The notes under the pieces: model-generated
Told to the model about the DNA's origin: nothing
The model's database searches: none
Seen by the model: the letters and a program-made list of their open reading frames with translations, nothing else
Source: Lineus longissimus
Lineage: Eukaryota; Nemertea; Pilidiophora; Heteronemertea; Lineidae
Reading direction: 5' to 3'
Assembly (NCBI RefSeq): GCF_910592395.1
Contig: NC_088313.1
Coordinates: 11,136,937 to 11,200,936, forward strand
Length of the DNA: 64,000 bases
Position numbers and translations under genes: made by a program
Part shown: positions 51,242-61,761 of the stretch, piece after piece
Layout: the number at the start of each line of letters is the position of its first letter
Numbering within the stretch: the stretch's first letter is position 1

Positions 51242-51352
51242 GTAAAAAGGTGATAACTTTCCAAATATTGCTTTATTTCACGGTTTATTTCCCAATAAAC
51301 AAACCAGACACAGTTCCACTGACATAACTGAAATTCAATGAATAACCGGTAA

Positions 51353-51821
51353 TATGAAGTTCCATTTATGTCATTATTTTATTCACTTCTGTCACATCAG
51401 ATGTTATAAAACATCTCGGATAAATTTTATAAACATCTGGGCTGGGTTGTACAAACAACGTTAGCAGATAACATGGCGTTAACACAGATTGGCGTTATCT
51501 TTCCGAGACCAACCATGGCAAAACTGGAAGTAACAACTGAATTGACTTTTGCAGGATGTAACCCCTGCTATCGAAGTTCTAGATGGCAGATTAAAATTTG
51601 GTATCAATCCTTCAAGTGAGACAGGACTAGTGTGAGAAAGATAACGTCAGTTTGGCTTAACGCCACGTTATCTGTTAACGTTGTTTGAACAACTGAATGT
51701 TAAATAATTAATTTTGTCTTGGTGATTTAAAATTACCAGTGAGATGTTTTAAAAACATATGATATTTGATAAACATCTGATGTGATATAAATCGAATAAT
51801 TATGACATGAAGAACTTCATA
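51353..51821. mobile_element. MITE inside Harbinger intron 1, with a second MITE nested in it
   Basis: TATGAAGTTC and its complement bound the segment. Inside both ends lie CACATCAGATGTT-like and AACATCTGATGTG words. Within it, GTTGTACAAACAACGTTA (about 51446) and the complement of CAACGTTAACAGATAAC (about 51690) bound a nested MITE of about 250 bp. Target duplications were not resolved. Confidence 0.5.
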
Positions 51822-51871
51822 AATGAAGGCCATGTAAATTCTTAAACTTTCCTTTTTATTTCTAAATTCAG

Positions 51872-51987
51872 GCGATTCATTCGTCAGCCTGATGTATTTC
51901 TTCCGTATATCTGCCGTAACGATATCCCGTATTGTGTCTGAAGTGTGCAAAGCCATTTACGAGGCACTCAAGGAGGAATTCCTGAAG
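51872..51987 (+). CDS. Harbinger transposase exon 2
   Basis: The exon lies between a TAAATTCAG acceptor and an AAG|GCAAGT donor and encodes DSFVSLMYFFRISAVTISRI and on to KEEFLK. Its 116 nt plus the one leftover base of exon 1 give 39 codons, ending in phase 0. The donor is GC rather than GT, in the strong consensus typical of GC-AG introns. Confidence 0.85.
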
Positions 51988-52045
51988 GCAAGTCGGTACC
52001 ACTGAATCGTATGACCGGCGGCCACGGCAGTGTTCTCTGGAGTTG

Positions 52046-52465
52046 AATTCATGTCATAATTATTTGATTTATATCAAATCAGATCAGATGTTTGATAACT
52101 CTTTTCGGTGAGATGATTATTAAATATCCGACAGATAATTTAAAAATATCGCCCACATTTTGTTTGAATTCCCAGGGAATATGAAAGCACGGTTGCGATT
52201 GGTTGGTAATTTTTGGAAAGTAACGAAGGCATTCGGGATCATACGGAGTTTGCCGAGATGAAATGAGATTTTTTAATATATAAGATGTTTTATAAACATC
52301 TCAATGGGACGATTTAAAATCATCTGATTTTTTAAATTTATCTGATAATTTTAAATCATCTGGACAGAATATAATTATTTAACATCAGATCTATAGGTAA
52401 TGTCTCGAGATGTTTTATAATATCTCGTGTGATAGAATTGAATATAATTATGACATGAATGGAAA
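52046..52465. mobile_element. Related MITE inside Harbinger intron 2
   Basis: ATTCATGTCATAATTAT at the left and ATAATTATGACATGAATG at the right are near-perfect inverted ends. The interior has several AGATGTTTTATAAACATCT palindromes also seen in the 51353-51821 element, so the two belong to one family. Confidence 0.55.
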
Positions 52466-52504
52466 ATATAGTGTTCGGTCACCTATTATATTCTGTGACA
52501 CCAA

Positions 52505-53029
52505 TTAATTATTCTTATCATTACACATGACGTTTGTCTGATCCTGAAGCATGTGTAGGAAGGAAAATTGATTTGGAATTTGCTTGTCGTCCGGGCCTGT
52601 GTTTCCCTGCTCTTTTTGGCTGAATCCCGTCAACGAAGGACTGCAAGTTGAGCTGCGAGAAGTGCTGGGCGTCAGTGTGGTTGTCATAGCTGCGGCGTCT
52701 TCATCGTCCTTCTCAGCTGCTTCAAGAATGACCCTTTGAATATCCCGTTTCAATTTCTTGCGGTTCGACTCTGATTTCAATCCCCTCAACTCAGAAGCAA
52801 CAAAAGCACCAAATGTGTCCAGTTCATCGGTCTCCCTTGACATAACTTCACATGCCTTCTGAAGGATTTCATCAGACGCACGACCGACATCCTTTCGTTT
52901 TCGAGATTTCGACGGTGGCGGGTTGGGTGTGGCCACGGAAGATGGTGATCCTCGAGGTTGAGTGCAGATCTCGTCCTTGTTAAATAGTGTTGCATCTGGC
53001 GTATCATCTAGCGCTTGTTTTTCTTGTTC
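52505..53029 (-). CDS. Harbinger MADF-domain protein exon 2
   Basis: Follows a TATTTTCAG acceptor and joins exon 1 in phase 0. It encodes about 174 residues beginning EQEKQALDDTPDATLF, with a basic SKSRKRKD stretch, a helical segment (FGAFVASELRGL...KKLKRDIQRVILEA) resembling a BESS-type interaction motif, then a Ser/Thr-rich tail. It lies inside intron 2 of the opposite-strand transposase gene. Confidence 0.75.
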   Translation of the reverse strand, partial: EQEKQALDDTPDATLFNKDEICTQPRGSPSSVATPNPPPSKSRKRKDVGRASDEILQKACEVMSRETDELDTFGAFVASELRGLKSESNRKKLKRDIQRVILEAAEKDDEDAAAMTTTLTPSTSRSSTCSPSLTGFSQKEQGNTGPDDKQIPNQFSFLHMLQDQTNVMCNDKNN

Positions 53030-53106
53030 CTGAAAATATATATTTTTTCTGTTTGAATATTGTGGTACAAGTACATGTATAGTTACGATTTTTTAATTTT
53101 TTGCAG

Positions 53107-53934
53107 TTTCCTTCCGACTCCGATGATTGGTTACAACTTGCTTCCGAATTCTTTGAAAGATGGAACTTCCCCCAATGCATCGGTGCCATAGACGGAAAGC
53201 ATATTACCATGCAAGCTCCAGCAGCGTCTGGGAGTTTTTATTTTAATTACAAAGGCTTCCACAGTATTGTGCTGATGGCATTGGTTGATGCGAAATACCG
53301 CTTTAAGTTTGTCGACGTCGGATGTAATGGAAGGGTTGCTGACAGGGGCATATTCGGCAGGTGTTCATTATCTTCGGGTCTTGAGAACAAGACCCTTTGC
53401 CTACCATCACCAAGGGTACTTCCAGGTCGAAATATGAAGGTACCATTTGTATTTGTGGCCGACGATGCTTTTCCATTGCGGGAAAACATAATGAAACCAT
53501 ATCCTCTGCGAGACATTCCCGGTAGCATGCGCATCTTCAACTACCGACTTTCGAGAGCGCGTAGAATCGTCGAAAATGCATTCGGCATAATGTCCAGCGT
53601 CTTCCGCATATTTCGAAAGCCGATAGCTGTAGATGCACAGAAAGCAGAGGATATCGTTTTGGCTTCCTGTGCATTACATAATTTGATGATCACGAAGAAA
53701 GACTCGCGCGCACGCTACTCTCCACATGGTACAGTCGATATGGAAGACATGGCTACTGGTGTCATTACCCCTGGAGCATGGCGAAAAGAGGGCATGCCAG
53801 CAAACAACCTGCTCCAAATCGAGCCATTCACAAGCAACCGTCATGCTCGAACCCCACAAGACATCCACCACGAATTTCGAGAGTACTTCCTCTCACCCCA
53901 GGGTGAGGTTTCGTGGCAGTACAAGTTCATTTGA
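53107..53934 (+). CDS. Harbinger transposase exon 3 with DDE catalytic core
   Basis: Follows TTTTTTGCAG and encodes 275 residues to the stop. Catalytic residues are Asp in CIGAIDGKH, Asp in FVADDAFPL and Glu in ARRIVENAFG, with the usual CALHNLMI block after. This is the DDE_Tnp_4 type. Exons 1-3 total 1,263 nt, a 420-residue transposase without stops or frameshifts, a normal length. It cuts and pastes the element and usually needs the second, MADF/Myb-like protein for DNA recognition. Confidence 0.93.
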   Translation, partial: FPSDSDDWLQLASEFFERWNFPQCIGAIDGKHITMQAPAASGSFYFNYKGFHSIVLMALVDAKYRFKFVDVGCNGRVADRGIFGRCSLSSGLENKTLCLPSPRVLPGRNMKVPFVFVADDAFPLRENIMKPYPLRDIPGSMRIFNYRLSRARRIVENAFGIMSSVFRIFRKPIAVDAQKAEDIVLASCALHNLMITKKDSRARYSPHGTVDMEDMATGVITPGAWRKEGMPANNLLQIEPFTSNRHARTPQDIHHEFREYFLSPQGEVSWQYKFI

Positions 53935-54047
53935 GGAAGCCGTCCTTAAAGTGGGCGGAATGAAGAGCATTTATGACATGAGAGACTGAAATAAACCTGC
54001 AAGAGAGAAATCATGTAACAAAATTAAGAAATGAAGATAATTCTCAC

Positions 54048-54399
54048 CAAATTGGTCTTCGATTTTCGTCCTCCAATGACTCCCCTTAGAAAAGAGAATG
54101 CCTTGTAGTACATCCACTTTGGGGTGTAAACGTCGTCAGTCCCTTGCCCAGATTTCCTCTTGGTGGCTTTCTTTAATTCTTGCGCATACTGGTTTCTCAG
54201 GTTGTGCATTTTTCTCGTCACTTGCACTTTATCTCTTTTACAATCCTTCGCCAGACTTTTCCATGCATCCTCTTTCTTCAACCTGTCTCTACGTGACATC
54301 CCATAGTGCAGGCCTCGCTCTGTAACCTTCAAATAGGTTGCTGACCGCATCTTGCGACCATTCACTCTCCGCAACTTCAACATGAAATTCGTCTGCCAT
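54048..54399 (-). CDS. Harbinger MADF-domain protein exon 1 (frameshifted)
   Basis: From ATG 54399 one frame reads MADEFHVEVAESEW and then LFEGYRARPALWDVT, the first half of a MADF domain, before TAG at about 54292. The rest of the domain (RLKKEDAWKSLAKDC, VTRKMHNLRNQYAQELKK, KWMYYKAFSFL) continues in the next frame. One indel in the GATGTCACGTAG stretch near 54295 separates them. The exon ends TTTG|GTGAGA at 54048. MADF domains bind DNA and serve as the second protein of many Harbinger elements. Confidence 0.8.
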
Positions 54400-54693
54400 T
54401 TCTCGTGTTGAACTCGCACTGATCTGTTCGACGGATCTGTACGACAGTTCTATCCCAAAATAGAGCAAGTGCTAGTCGATAAAAGCACTGTCTGACACTT
54501 TTATAATCAACTTGCATAATCTATGTGGCTCACTTCCACACGACAGAAATTGACCATCCTACAATCTTTCGGACAGTTATCTATTGCTGTCATACAGCCA
54601 CTAGCTGAACAACTTCCACGGGATAGTCATTGGACAGTCACTATCTGACAGCAAACTTTCGACAGAAAACTGTCAAGTGGAGCCGCGCCTTTA

Positions 54694-56765
54694 GGATGCC
54701 ACCACCAGCCGTCCAACAACAGGCCCAGCCAGCTGATATTACAGTACCAGAGCCAAGATTGGTTGACAGAGTGATAAACAAGAATGATCAAGTTCAGGAA
54801 GAACACATCAAACAGTGTCCACCAGAATTTTTGCTAACACCTGAGCCATTAGTACCACAGATTGATCACATGACTGCAAGCCACATACCTAATCAAGCTG
54901 AACTGAACAAAGTGCTAAAAGTCATCAAGCTTAAGGTCATTCGCGATTACAATTTGCCATTTGACGGTCAGCAGTTTCGCATTGCCCAACAGACGTCACC
55001 ATTCTTCAAGCCTATCTTCGACTATCTTGCTCACAACATTCTCCCAGCCGACAAGAAATCCGCTAGGTCCATCATGCTTAGGTCTGAACAGTATTTGTTA
55101 TGCAACAATATCTTGTTTCGGTTATTCTTCCCAGCAAATAGTGATGGTAATAACTGTTTTCAACTCGCTGTCCCTGAAAAGTTTATTGATCCACTCATTA
55201 GCCGATATCATGACTCCGTTACTGCCAATCACCAAGGTTGTGTACGCACATTTCTGACACTGCGCAAGTCATGTTACTTTCCGTCAATGTACCAGAGGAT
55301 TGTATCATATATTCAATCATGTAGCAATTGTCAGCAATTCAAAGGAAAAGTCGACAAGGACAGACCATACCATGAGCGGATTCCTGCGAGATATTGTCCA
55401 TTTGAGACAATCTCACTTGATTTCAAAACAATGGTTCCGTCCAGATCAGGTTACCGTCACTTGATGGTAGTAAGTTGTGCAGCAACTCGTTTTATTGTCT
55501 GTGTGCCCCTAAAGAATTTAGAGGCAGCGACAATAGCGGAAGTTCTCATTCAGCGTGTTCTGTGTGATTTTGGTATTCCCGAAGTCATTGTCTGTGATGC
55601 AGCGACATCATTGACCGGCAAGATCATTACTCTGTTGTGTGAAACTCTTAACATCTCTCAGAAAATCATTTCAGTCGGGAATCACGGCTCTCTTCATGTC
55701 GAGCGTCAAATTCAGTCCGTCACCAATTTGATCAAGGTGAATCTCAGCCAATATGGACAAGATTGGGTTCGCTATTACAGTGTTGCTCAGTATTCGTTCA
55801 ATTCATTCTGCTCTAGTTACCTCGGTGGTCATTGCCCATTCTACCTTGTCTTCTTGCGTGAGCCCACTGACATTACCGGACTAAATTTCAAACCAGTCTT
55901 GGGATTGTCACACTCGCAATCTGAGTATGTTGAACATCTGAAAGACAAATTTCAGAATGTCTCTAAGCTAATGTTACAGCTGCAAGAGCATCAACAACAA
56001 ACTCAGAATCAGAAGGTTGCTCAAAAGCTTCATAAGTGTCAAGTTTATGAACAAGGTCAACTGGTTTATCTGCATAAACCATCCAGCTCCTCCTTGACTG
56101 CCAACGCAAAGAAATTCACTGCGTCTTGGGTAGGTCCTTTTGTCATTCATCAGGTTCTTGATCGCACCCACTACATCTTGTCAGACTTAGATGGTAGAAT
56201 TTTGAAGGATGTTTTTAAGTTCAACCGGTTAAAACCAGCATTCTTAAAAGCTACGGATCATGAGAACATCAGCAATTTGCAGAAATTGCGACAGGCTTTG
56301 AGGTCCAGTGAAAACACTGAAGTCAAGTCGACAAACTGTACTACTGAGTACAAGTTCATTGATGAGCTTGGTCAACAGCTCCCCTCCGCTCCGAATTGTG
56401 AAATGATATTCTATGCTAAGGCAAATCCTTTGGATTTGGAGTCTTATGCGGAATGTTTGGAACACAACAATGGTTTTGCTGCACCGTGCAAACTCTCTGA
56501 TCAGCAACAACAAACATTGTTAAAGATCTTAGAAAATGCCCCATCTTCTGAGGCTGTGTATACTGATGAAAGGGCTAGGTTCAAAGGAGCCAACATACAG
56601 CTCTTATTGTCTGTCCCGTTGCGTGATAAGCCATACAGGTTTTGGTGGGATCCGCAGTGTGATATCAAGTGCCCACAAGTAGTTGAAACCATCCTGGATC
56701 CAGACAATCGAGTCAGATGTCTTGGATCGCCTCAAAACTTGATCAAGCACTTGTATTCTTTGTAA
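54694..56765 (+). CDS. Pol C-terminal part: integrase
   Basis: The frame is open from 54630, but the first 21 codons belong to the Harbinger end. Retrotransposon sequence resumes at 54694. Numbering from 54630, the integrase has an HHCC zinc finger (H194, H201, C231, C234), catalytic D264 (ISLDFKTM), D323 (VCDAAT) and E358 (HVERQ) with DD(34)E spacing, and a GPFVIHQV...YILSDLDGR...FKFNRLKP chromo/GPY-like C-terminal fold. About 180 further residues have no recognised domain. The frame is compatible with the upstream pol part if the transposon and one copy of its target duplication are ignored. Confidence 0.93.
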
Positions 56766-57987
56766 GTGATACAATGTGAAACCATGCATGTGTATAATCT
56801 CAAGGTATTCATATCGGTGAGAGAACCATCAGGTTTTTGTTAGTCTTCATGTAGACTTTTTGAAGTCATTAGTGAGCTATAAATTTGCCTTTTGTGGTTA
56901 TAGGGTTGTTCTTCTTCCACAATTGTGTGCGAGCAGTGCTCATTATTCAGAGTTCAGTACAAAAAAGTAGTTTTATTAGTGAACAATGGAGTCATAACTT
57001 TTCAAGTCAATGCCTTGATACCTGTGCGTATACAAAGCTTTGCTCGATCATAAATGAGAATCGAAAGTACACACAGGTGTGCTCCAACTACTGAATAAAA
57101 ACATCATCATTACTGCATTAAAAATAGATGGCCAATTTTTAACGGTAATTTGAGTACGTAGCATCATATCACCTCACTATAAAGCGTGTTAGTGGATTTA
57201 TGAGTATATGTGTGTAACATTTTTAGATTAAAGTGTTTTGGTAATTTTTTTCATTGCATCATTTGGGCTACGTGCCAAATATTCTGTCTAAAAATGCACT
57301 CAATGCTGTATCCAGGATTCAGTTCCAGGAAAGTCATGTGATGTCAATATTGACATTTCTTAAAGTACATTGTGTACATTAGCCATAGCCACCATACATG
57401 TGTACAGTCACTATGGTTACGCTGATGCATAAACATTACAATATGATAGTGCATTCTTTGATTATTATTGTTGTTGTTCTCATGCAGAACTATGTTTAAA
57501 ATTTAACTTTGTGCAATTATTGGTAAATTTGTACAAACTTTTGAGAAGTTTTTAGTAGATATTTCTCATCTTTTGGCAATGACTGTTGTCAAATTTTTTT
57601 TTGGAACAAGGCCAATCCTCTTAGGATTATAGTAGTGATATTAAGCCCTGCATAACTTCATTTCAGGCTAGCTGTGCTCACTTTCTTGTGCTTTTATGTC
57701 TACTATCTTCATGTATTCGGATGACCAGTTTAATTATGTTCCACTGTGGAACTGCACTCTCTGACTTTGTTAAACTTAGCTGAGATTAGTTCAGCCTCTT
57801 CAATTTTATTACGTAACCTACTAGCAAGGTATCCCTGTTTCCGATTGTCTGTATAAACGCTTTGGAAGTTTAAATGCCCCAGTTGTCGGAATGTATAAAC
57901 ACTTCCAAAGATTTTAAAACAACTTGTTCTTGCTTTAAGTCTAAACTATTATTATCTTAATCAAGTTCGTAATTTGAACAAGGGGGA
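56766..57987 (+). other. Retrotransposon 3' non-coding region and polypurine tract
   Basis: No env-like ORF is present. AAGGGGGA lies immediately before the 3' LTR (57979-57987) and would prime plus-strand synthesis. Confidence 0.7.
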
Positions 57988-58261
57988 TGTTATATATAGT
58001 TTAGACCCTTCCATGAGGAGCCTCAGCATTAGGACCCTCCGTCATGTGACCACGTGGAAGGAGGCTGATCTCCAGGTATAAACTGGGTCAAGCGATCAGA
58101 AGTGCGCGGACCTCCGTCTCTATAGGTCACGTCTATTGCTGGTCATCCGACTCTTGCCCTGATGTGGCTTCTTGTCTAGGACATTATAGTGAATAAACTT
58201 ATAACATGATAAGAGGATATTCTTAGTCCATTCGAATTCTGTTGACGATCCCAACATGACA
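57988..58261 (+). repeat. 3' LTR (274 bp)
   Basis: Same length and ends as the 5' LTR, with two substitutions. Followed by GTAG, the target duplication. Confidence 0.97.
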
Positions 58262-58265
58262 GTAG

Positions 58266-58640
58266 ACTGAATGGCGTAAATTGCCCGTTTGAGTGTAAAT
58301 ATGGCATGCTTCTTAACCGCTAAAGCTATGAACTTGAAATTTGGTAGGCATGACTCCCTACTTCTTGTCACCATGGACCCCGAATTTCGATTCGATCTAA
58401 TACTTGACTTGGCCACCAGGAGGCCACAACTCAAGAAGGTAAAAGGTGCTATATCTCGCTTATTAATGACTTGTTTTCAATGATATTTTTATGGTAAGTT
58501 CTCCAAGCAACGTTGCATCACATGTCTTACCGCCTTAGCTTTGACCTATATACTATTTATGTAGCATGTTTCTTAACCAGGATTAATTCCTAACCACCAA
58601 ATGTCTATACGGTGAGCAAGATGCCCTTGTCCTTTTCATT
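58266..58640 (+). repeat. Family A 3' fragment
   Basis: About one monomer (GCTTCTTAACCGCTAAAGC, GGCCACCAGGAGGCC) leads to the degraded end CTATACGGTGAGCAAGATG. The retrotransposon landed next to it; GTAG precedes. Confidence 0.6.
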
Positions 58641-58993
58641 TATTATTTGGCAAGTGGCCATCTTGGAAATCATATTTTGCAATTGTAAAGGTTTTGACTG
58701 TAGCTGGAGTGACTAGATGGTTGGTGTATCTAATCAGTCTCCATTGCATATCACCCAGGTTTTCGTCTTTTTAGTCTTCAAGGTCATAGTGTCTAAGCGC
58801 GTAAAAATTTCACTCGTAAGTGGCACGTTTTGTCATCATTTGTCCAAGATTCTTTTTACTTTCGGATATATTATGTGTGATATAGGCATGAGTTAACAAA
58901 ATTTAAGTTGAAAGAGACCTACCAGGTTCTTTCCATGTTTTGTACATTGTACCCATGAATTTTAGCTGAGCGCCAGGCCCTCGGGCCTCTTCT
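58641..58993 (+). repeat. Family B 3' fragment
   Basis: Ends with AGCTGAGCGCCAGGCCC and the GGGCCTC hairpin at 58964-58993. The body has AAGTGGCACGTTTTGTC-like monomer text. No gene. Confidence 0.45.
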
Positions 58994-60700
58994 GATCAGC
59001 TCAATCTTTTTAAATTTGTTTGGAGTCCATATCTTTATTATTAAGCCATTGACTGAATTTTTACAAAATCTAATGCATTGTAAATATGACAGAAAAATGC
59101 TCGTAACTCCTAAACTGTCGGACCTATGGTAAAGCTGGTAAGTTTGAATAACATGTATGATTTAACCACTTCACTAACTGTAGCCAAAATTTGGCCTGAC
59201 ATGCTTGTAGACCAGAATTTTGGTCCGATGACCTCATGACGCAATGTACTACAATGCATGATGCATTGTGCGTCATTGCCGGGAATGACGCTGTTGAGCC
59301 CAGTGCTCATTCGAATAACATCCAAAATGTCCAGCAGTGAGGTGGTTTTAATCAATTGATGCAGGAACGAGGTAGTTATGTCTATCATGAATGATATAAA
59401 TGAAATGGTCCAAGGACCGTGTGCTCACCTTCGGTAATGTAATGCATGTCATTTGCAGTGGATATGGGGTGAACAGTTTCTGATTCATGGTTTGGCCACC
59501 AGGGGGCCAAGACCTGCAACACAAAAAGTGCTATTTCTCCTGAACTAAAGGCTTGATCATTTCCAAATATAGGCACATCTAGTAAGGATACATGACGGAA
59601 TAGCTGGCACATTTTCTTACTATGTGACCTAGATCATTCTTAGTCCGGATTCCATCGCAAATGTGGCCACCAGCGGGCAAGTTTAAAAATCAATGAAGTC
59701 AAAAGCACCCAACATGTCCAAGTCCATTTTTGCCTACCATAACCATTATACCATATGCAGAAAAATTGCATGATTGTCTCCTTGACATTTTTAGCTCAGC
59801 TGACAAAGTCAGCGGAGCTAGTCAAATAGCTATTCGATTGGTGTCCGTTCTTCCATCCATCCTGCAATCCTTCCATCTAGCCATCTGTAGACAAAGTTGG
59901 GCATTTTGTAATCATACAACCGAGGCACTTCAAATCTAGTCTTGCTTATAAACACCGCAGAAATGTATTTTGGTACGAAACTTCACACGTTTATAGAAAA
60001 GATCAACGAGAATGTGTTCAAATGCCCTCATAACGATGAGTTCAATGGAATTTGGTCAAAACAACCTTCGAATGGAGTCAACTTTCTTTGCGAAATTGAA
60101 GCGACAACCTCATTATTTATCGTAATTTGTGCAGATCTGAGTCCAGCTGATGGGTGATGTTCTGATTTGTGTTGAAACTATTGGAAACTTCGGAAATTAG
60201 TTCTATTAGTTCTACTATTCTGCCATTGATGTTGACAGCTGAAAGCAAAAAAACTTTGTTTATTTATCAAACTTTATCGAGTGTTATCGAATCGAATGGA
60301 TGTGTCGATCGTCGGGGCGGATTGATATGTGGTTGTGCGTCCAAGGCGATAAGGTCATTCAGTAAGAGTTAGTTTGAGAAAGATCATGATCATGAAGATG
60401 CGTGTTGTGTTATCATAACCGGAAAATAAGTTGAAGTTATTATTAGTACTACAATTCTTACATGAGTAAAAAGTAGACGTTTTAAGCAACACAATAATGT
60501 TACTCCCATAAAAAAACTGTCAATTCTCCTTACCACTCACAGAAGCCAATCCATTGCTGTTAAGTTATGCAGGGGCTTAATCAATTACCTGCACTCCCTG
60601 TGGGGTGAATAACATTACCTTTTGAACAGCTGGCTGTAGGGGAATGATTGGAACAGCCGGTATACCTGCTGACCTGCTGAACCCAGGTTAATGTTATTTT
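58994..60700. other. Unannotated stretch with repeat fragments
   Basis: A minisatellite-type monomer with GGCCACCAGGGGGCC is at about 59490, and another GGCCACCAGCGGGC at 59665. A family B-like 5' start, AGCTCAGCTGACAAAGTCAG, is at 59793. No gene is supported. Confidence 0.4.
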
Positions 60701-61086
60701 CAATCCACGATTGCAGGTCACCTGATTTTCGAGATTTCGCGGGAAATGAAATTGTAAACAAAAGCATGTGTGCAGTTCAAATGTAAACACAAATGTATTT
60801 TTGGTACTTTTGGTTGCTGGACTTGGGTTTTCCCGCAGTTAGGAGCTGGGGTCAAATTGGTGGTCTATTGTTTGGGTGCTGTTTTAGTCAGAGGTAGCCC
60901 TTGATTATGAAGGGATTTTCAAATCAAGGTGACCATGGACATGGTCTTTTTATGTGCTCACCACAGCTTTCAATACTTGAAGTATCTGAAGAGGCGCGCA
61001 GAACCTGACATGGCCTTACAAAGGAGCTGCTCACGGTGCTGAACTTCCAGCTTGCCTGTCGACTAAGTGCCATTTTGGCCGAGACA
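60701..61086. repeat. Dispersed repeat R, second copy, cut by the Polinton
   Basis: Matches 941-1322 through GGCCGAGACA and then stops abruptly at 61086. Confidence 0.8.
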
Positions 61087-61175
61087 AGTAGTATATATAA
61101 ATGCACTTACAAGGCCAGTAATATATACTAGAGCTTGTAAGTGATATACTAGGCCTTGTAAGTGCATTTCTAGGT
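61087..61175. repeat. Polinton terminal region with inverted motif
   Basis: AAATGCACTTACAAGGCC (61099-61116) and GGCCTTGTAAGTGCATTT (about 61152-61169) are perfect inverted copies around GTAATATATACTAGAGC. The element's terminal inverted repeat should start here; its partner lies outside the window. Confidence 0.75.
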
Positions 61176-61761
61176 CTTAAGCCCTTTTATCCCTAGACAC
61201 TACACTTTTTAGATCTAGATTATTTCTAGATCGCGTACTTTTTTACCCGTGCGTCCCCCTAAATATCTATATCCCCTAAAGACCTAGACCCTGTACTTAA
61301 CTAAGGACCCCCATGTAGGGTTTCAATTCTTTTTATTAATATCACCTAGTTCAAACCCTAATTAGGGACTAATACAAGTTTACCTCCAATTAACCCACGA
61401 TAAAAAGTAGATCTCGTCGTATTAAGAACCTACCAAGCCAATCATGAAGATGTGTCACATTTCTTAAAATTATCTGCGACTACAACTCATAACAAATTTG
61501 GAGGCCTCGTCTGATCTCCTTTTATCTTTATCATTTTATTAATATATAATCTAACACTAAAATGTCTACCTTCTATTTCTAATAAGAACAAAAATTCTTC
61601 GGCTACAATTATAATCCCTTAACCATGAAAAAAAAAACCCTAACTTTTCTATTTCTCAAACACATGCACTTGTTTCTCACCTAAAAGAGCTGCCATTCTT
61701 GATGTTAGCAACATTTTAAAAGAGCCCAGGATTTTACAGAATATTACAGGTCTTTCTCTCT
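61176..61761. other. Polinton subterminal non-coding region
   Basis: AT-rich, with several TAGATCT/CTAGACCC-type words near the end and no supported ORF. Confidence 0.45.

Larger units (their letters stand above)
50439..54690. mobile_element. PIF/Harbinger transposon nested in pol
   Basis: The ends are AGGTGCGGCTCCACATGACAG and, inverted, AGGCGCGGCTCCACTTGACAG. They are flanked by TAA (50436-50438) and TTA (54691-54693), that is, the TWA target of PIF/Harbinger with one mismatch. Both subterminal regions (50455-50665 and 54430-54680) hold many GACAG/CTGTC words, likely protein-binding sites. Inside are a three-exon transposase on the plus strand and a two-exon MADF-type gene on the minus strand, plus nested MITEs in the introns. 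It must be younger than the retrotransposon it interrupts. Confidence 0.93.
45341..58261 (+). mobile_element. Ty3/gypsy-like LTR retrotransposon, interrupted by a Harbinger transposon
   Basis: Two 274-bp LTRs in the same orientation bound the element. GTAG flanks it on both sides (45337-45340, 58262-58265). Order inside is a TGG-starting primer-binding site, a 1-kb leader, gag, then protease, reverse transcriptase and RNase H, then integrase, then a 1.2-kb 3' region and a purine tract AAGGGGGA. RT-RNaseH before integrase is the Ty3/gypsy order. Without the 4,252-bp Harbinger insertion the element is about 8.7 kb. The two LTRs differ at only 2 of 274 positions, so insertion was recent. Confidence 0.95.

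Noticed and set aside
53726-53989. Plus-strand ORF of 87 codons overlapping transposase exon 3
   Set aside because: Out-of-frame with the DDE transposase and without motifs.
56766-57987. Possible env gene in the retrotransposon 3' region
   Set aside because: No ORF longer than about 70 codons, no signal peptide or membrane-protein pattern.
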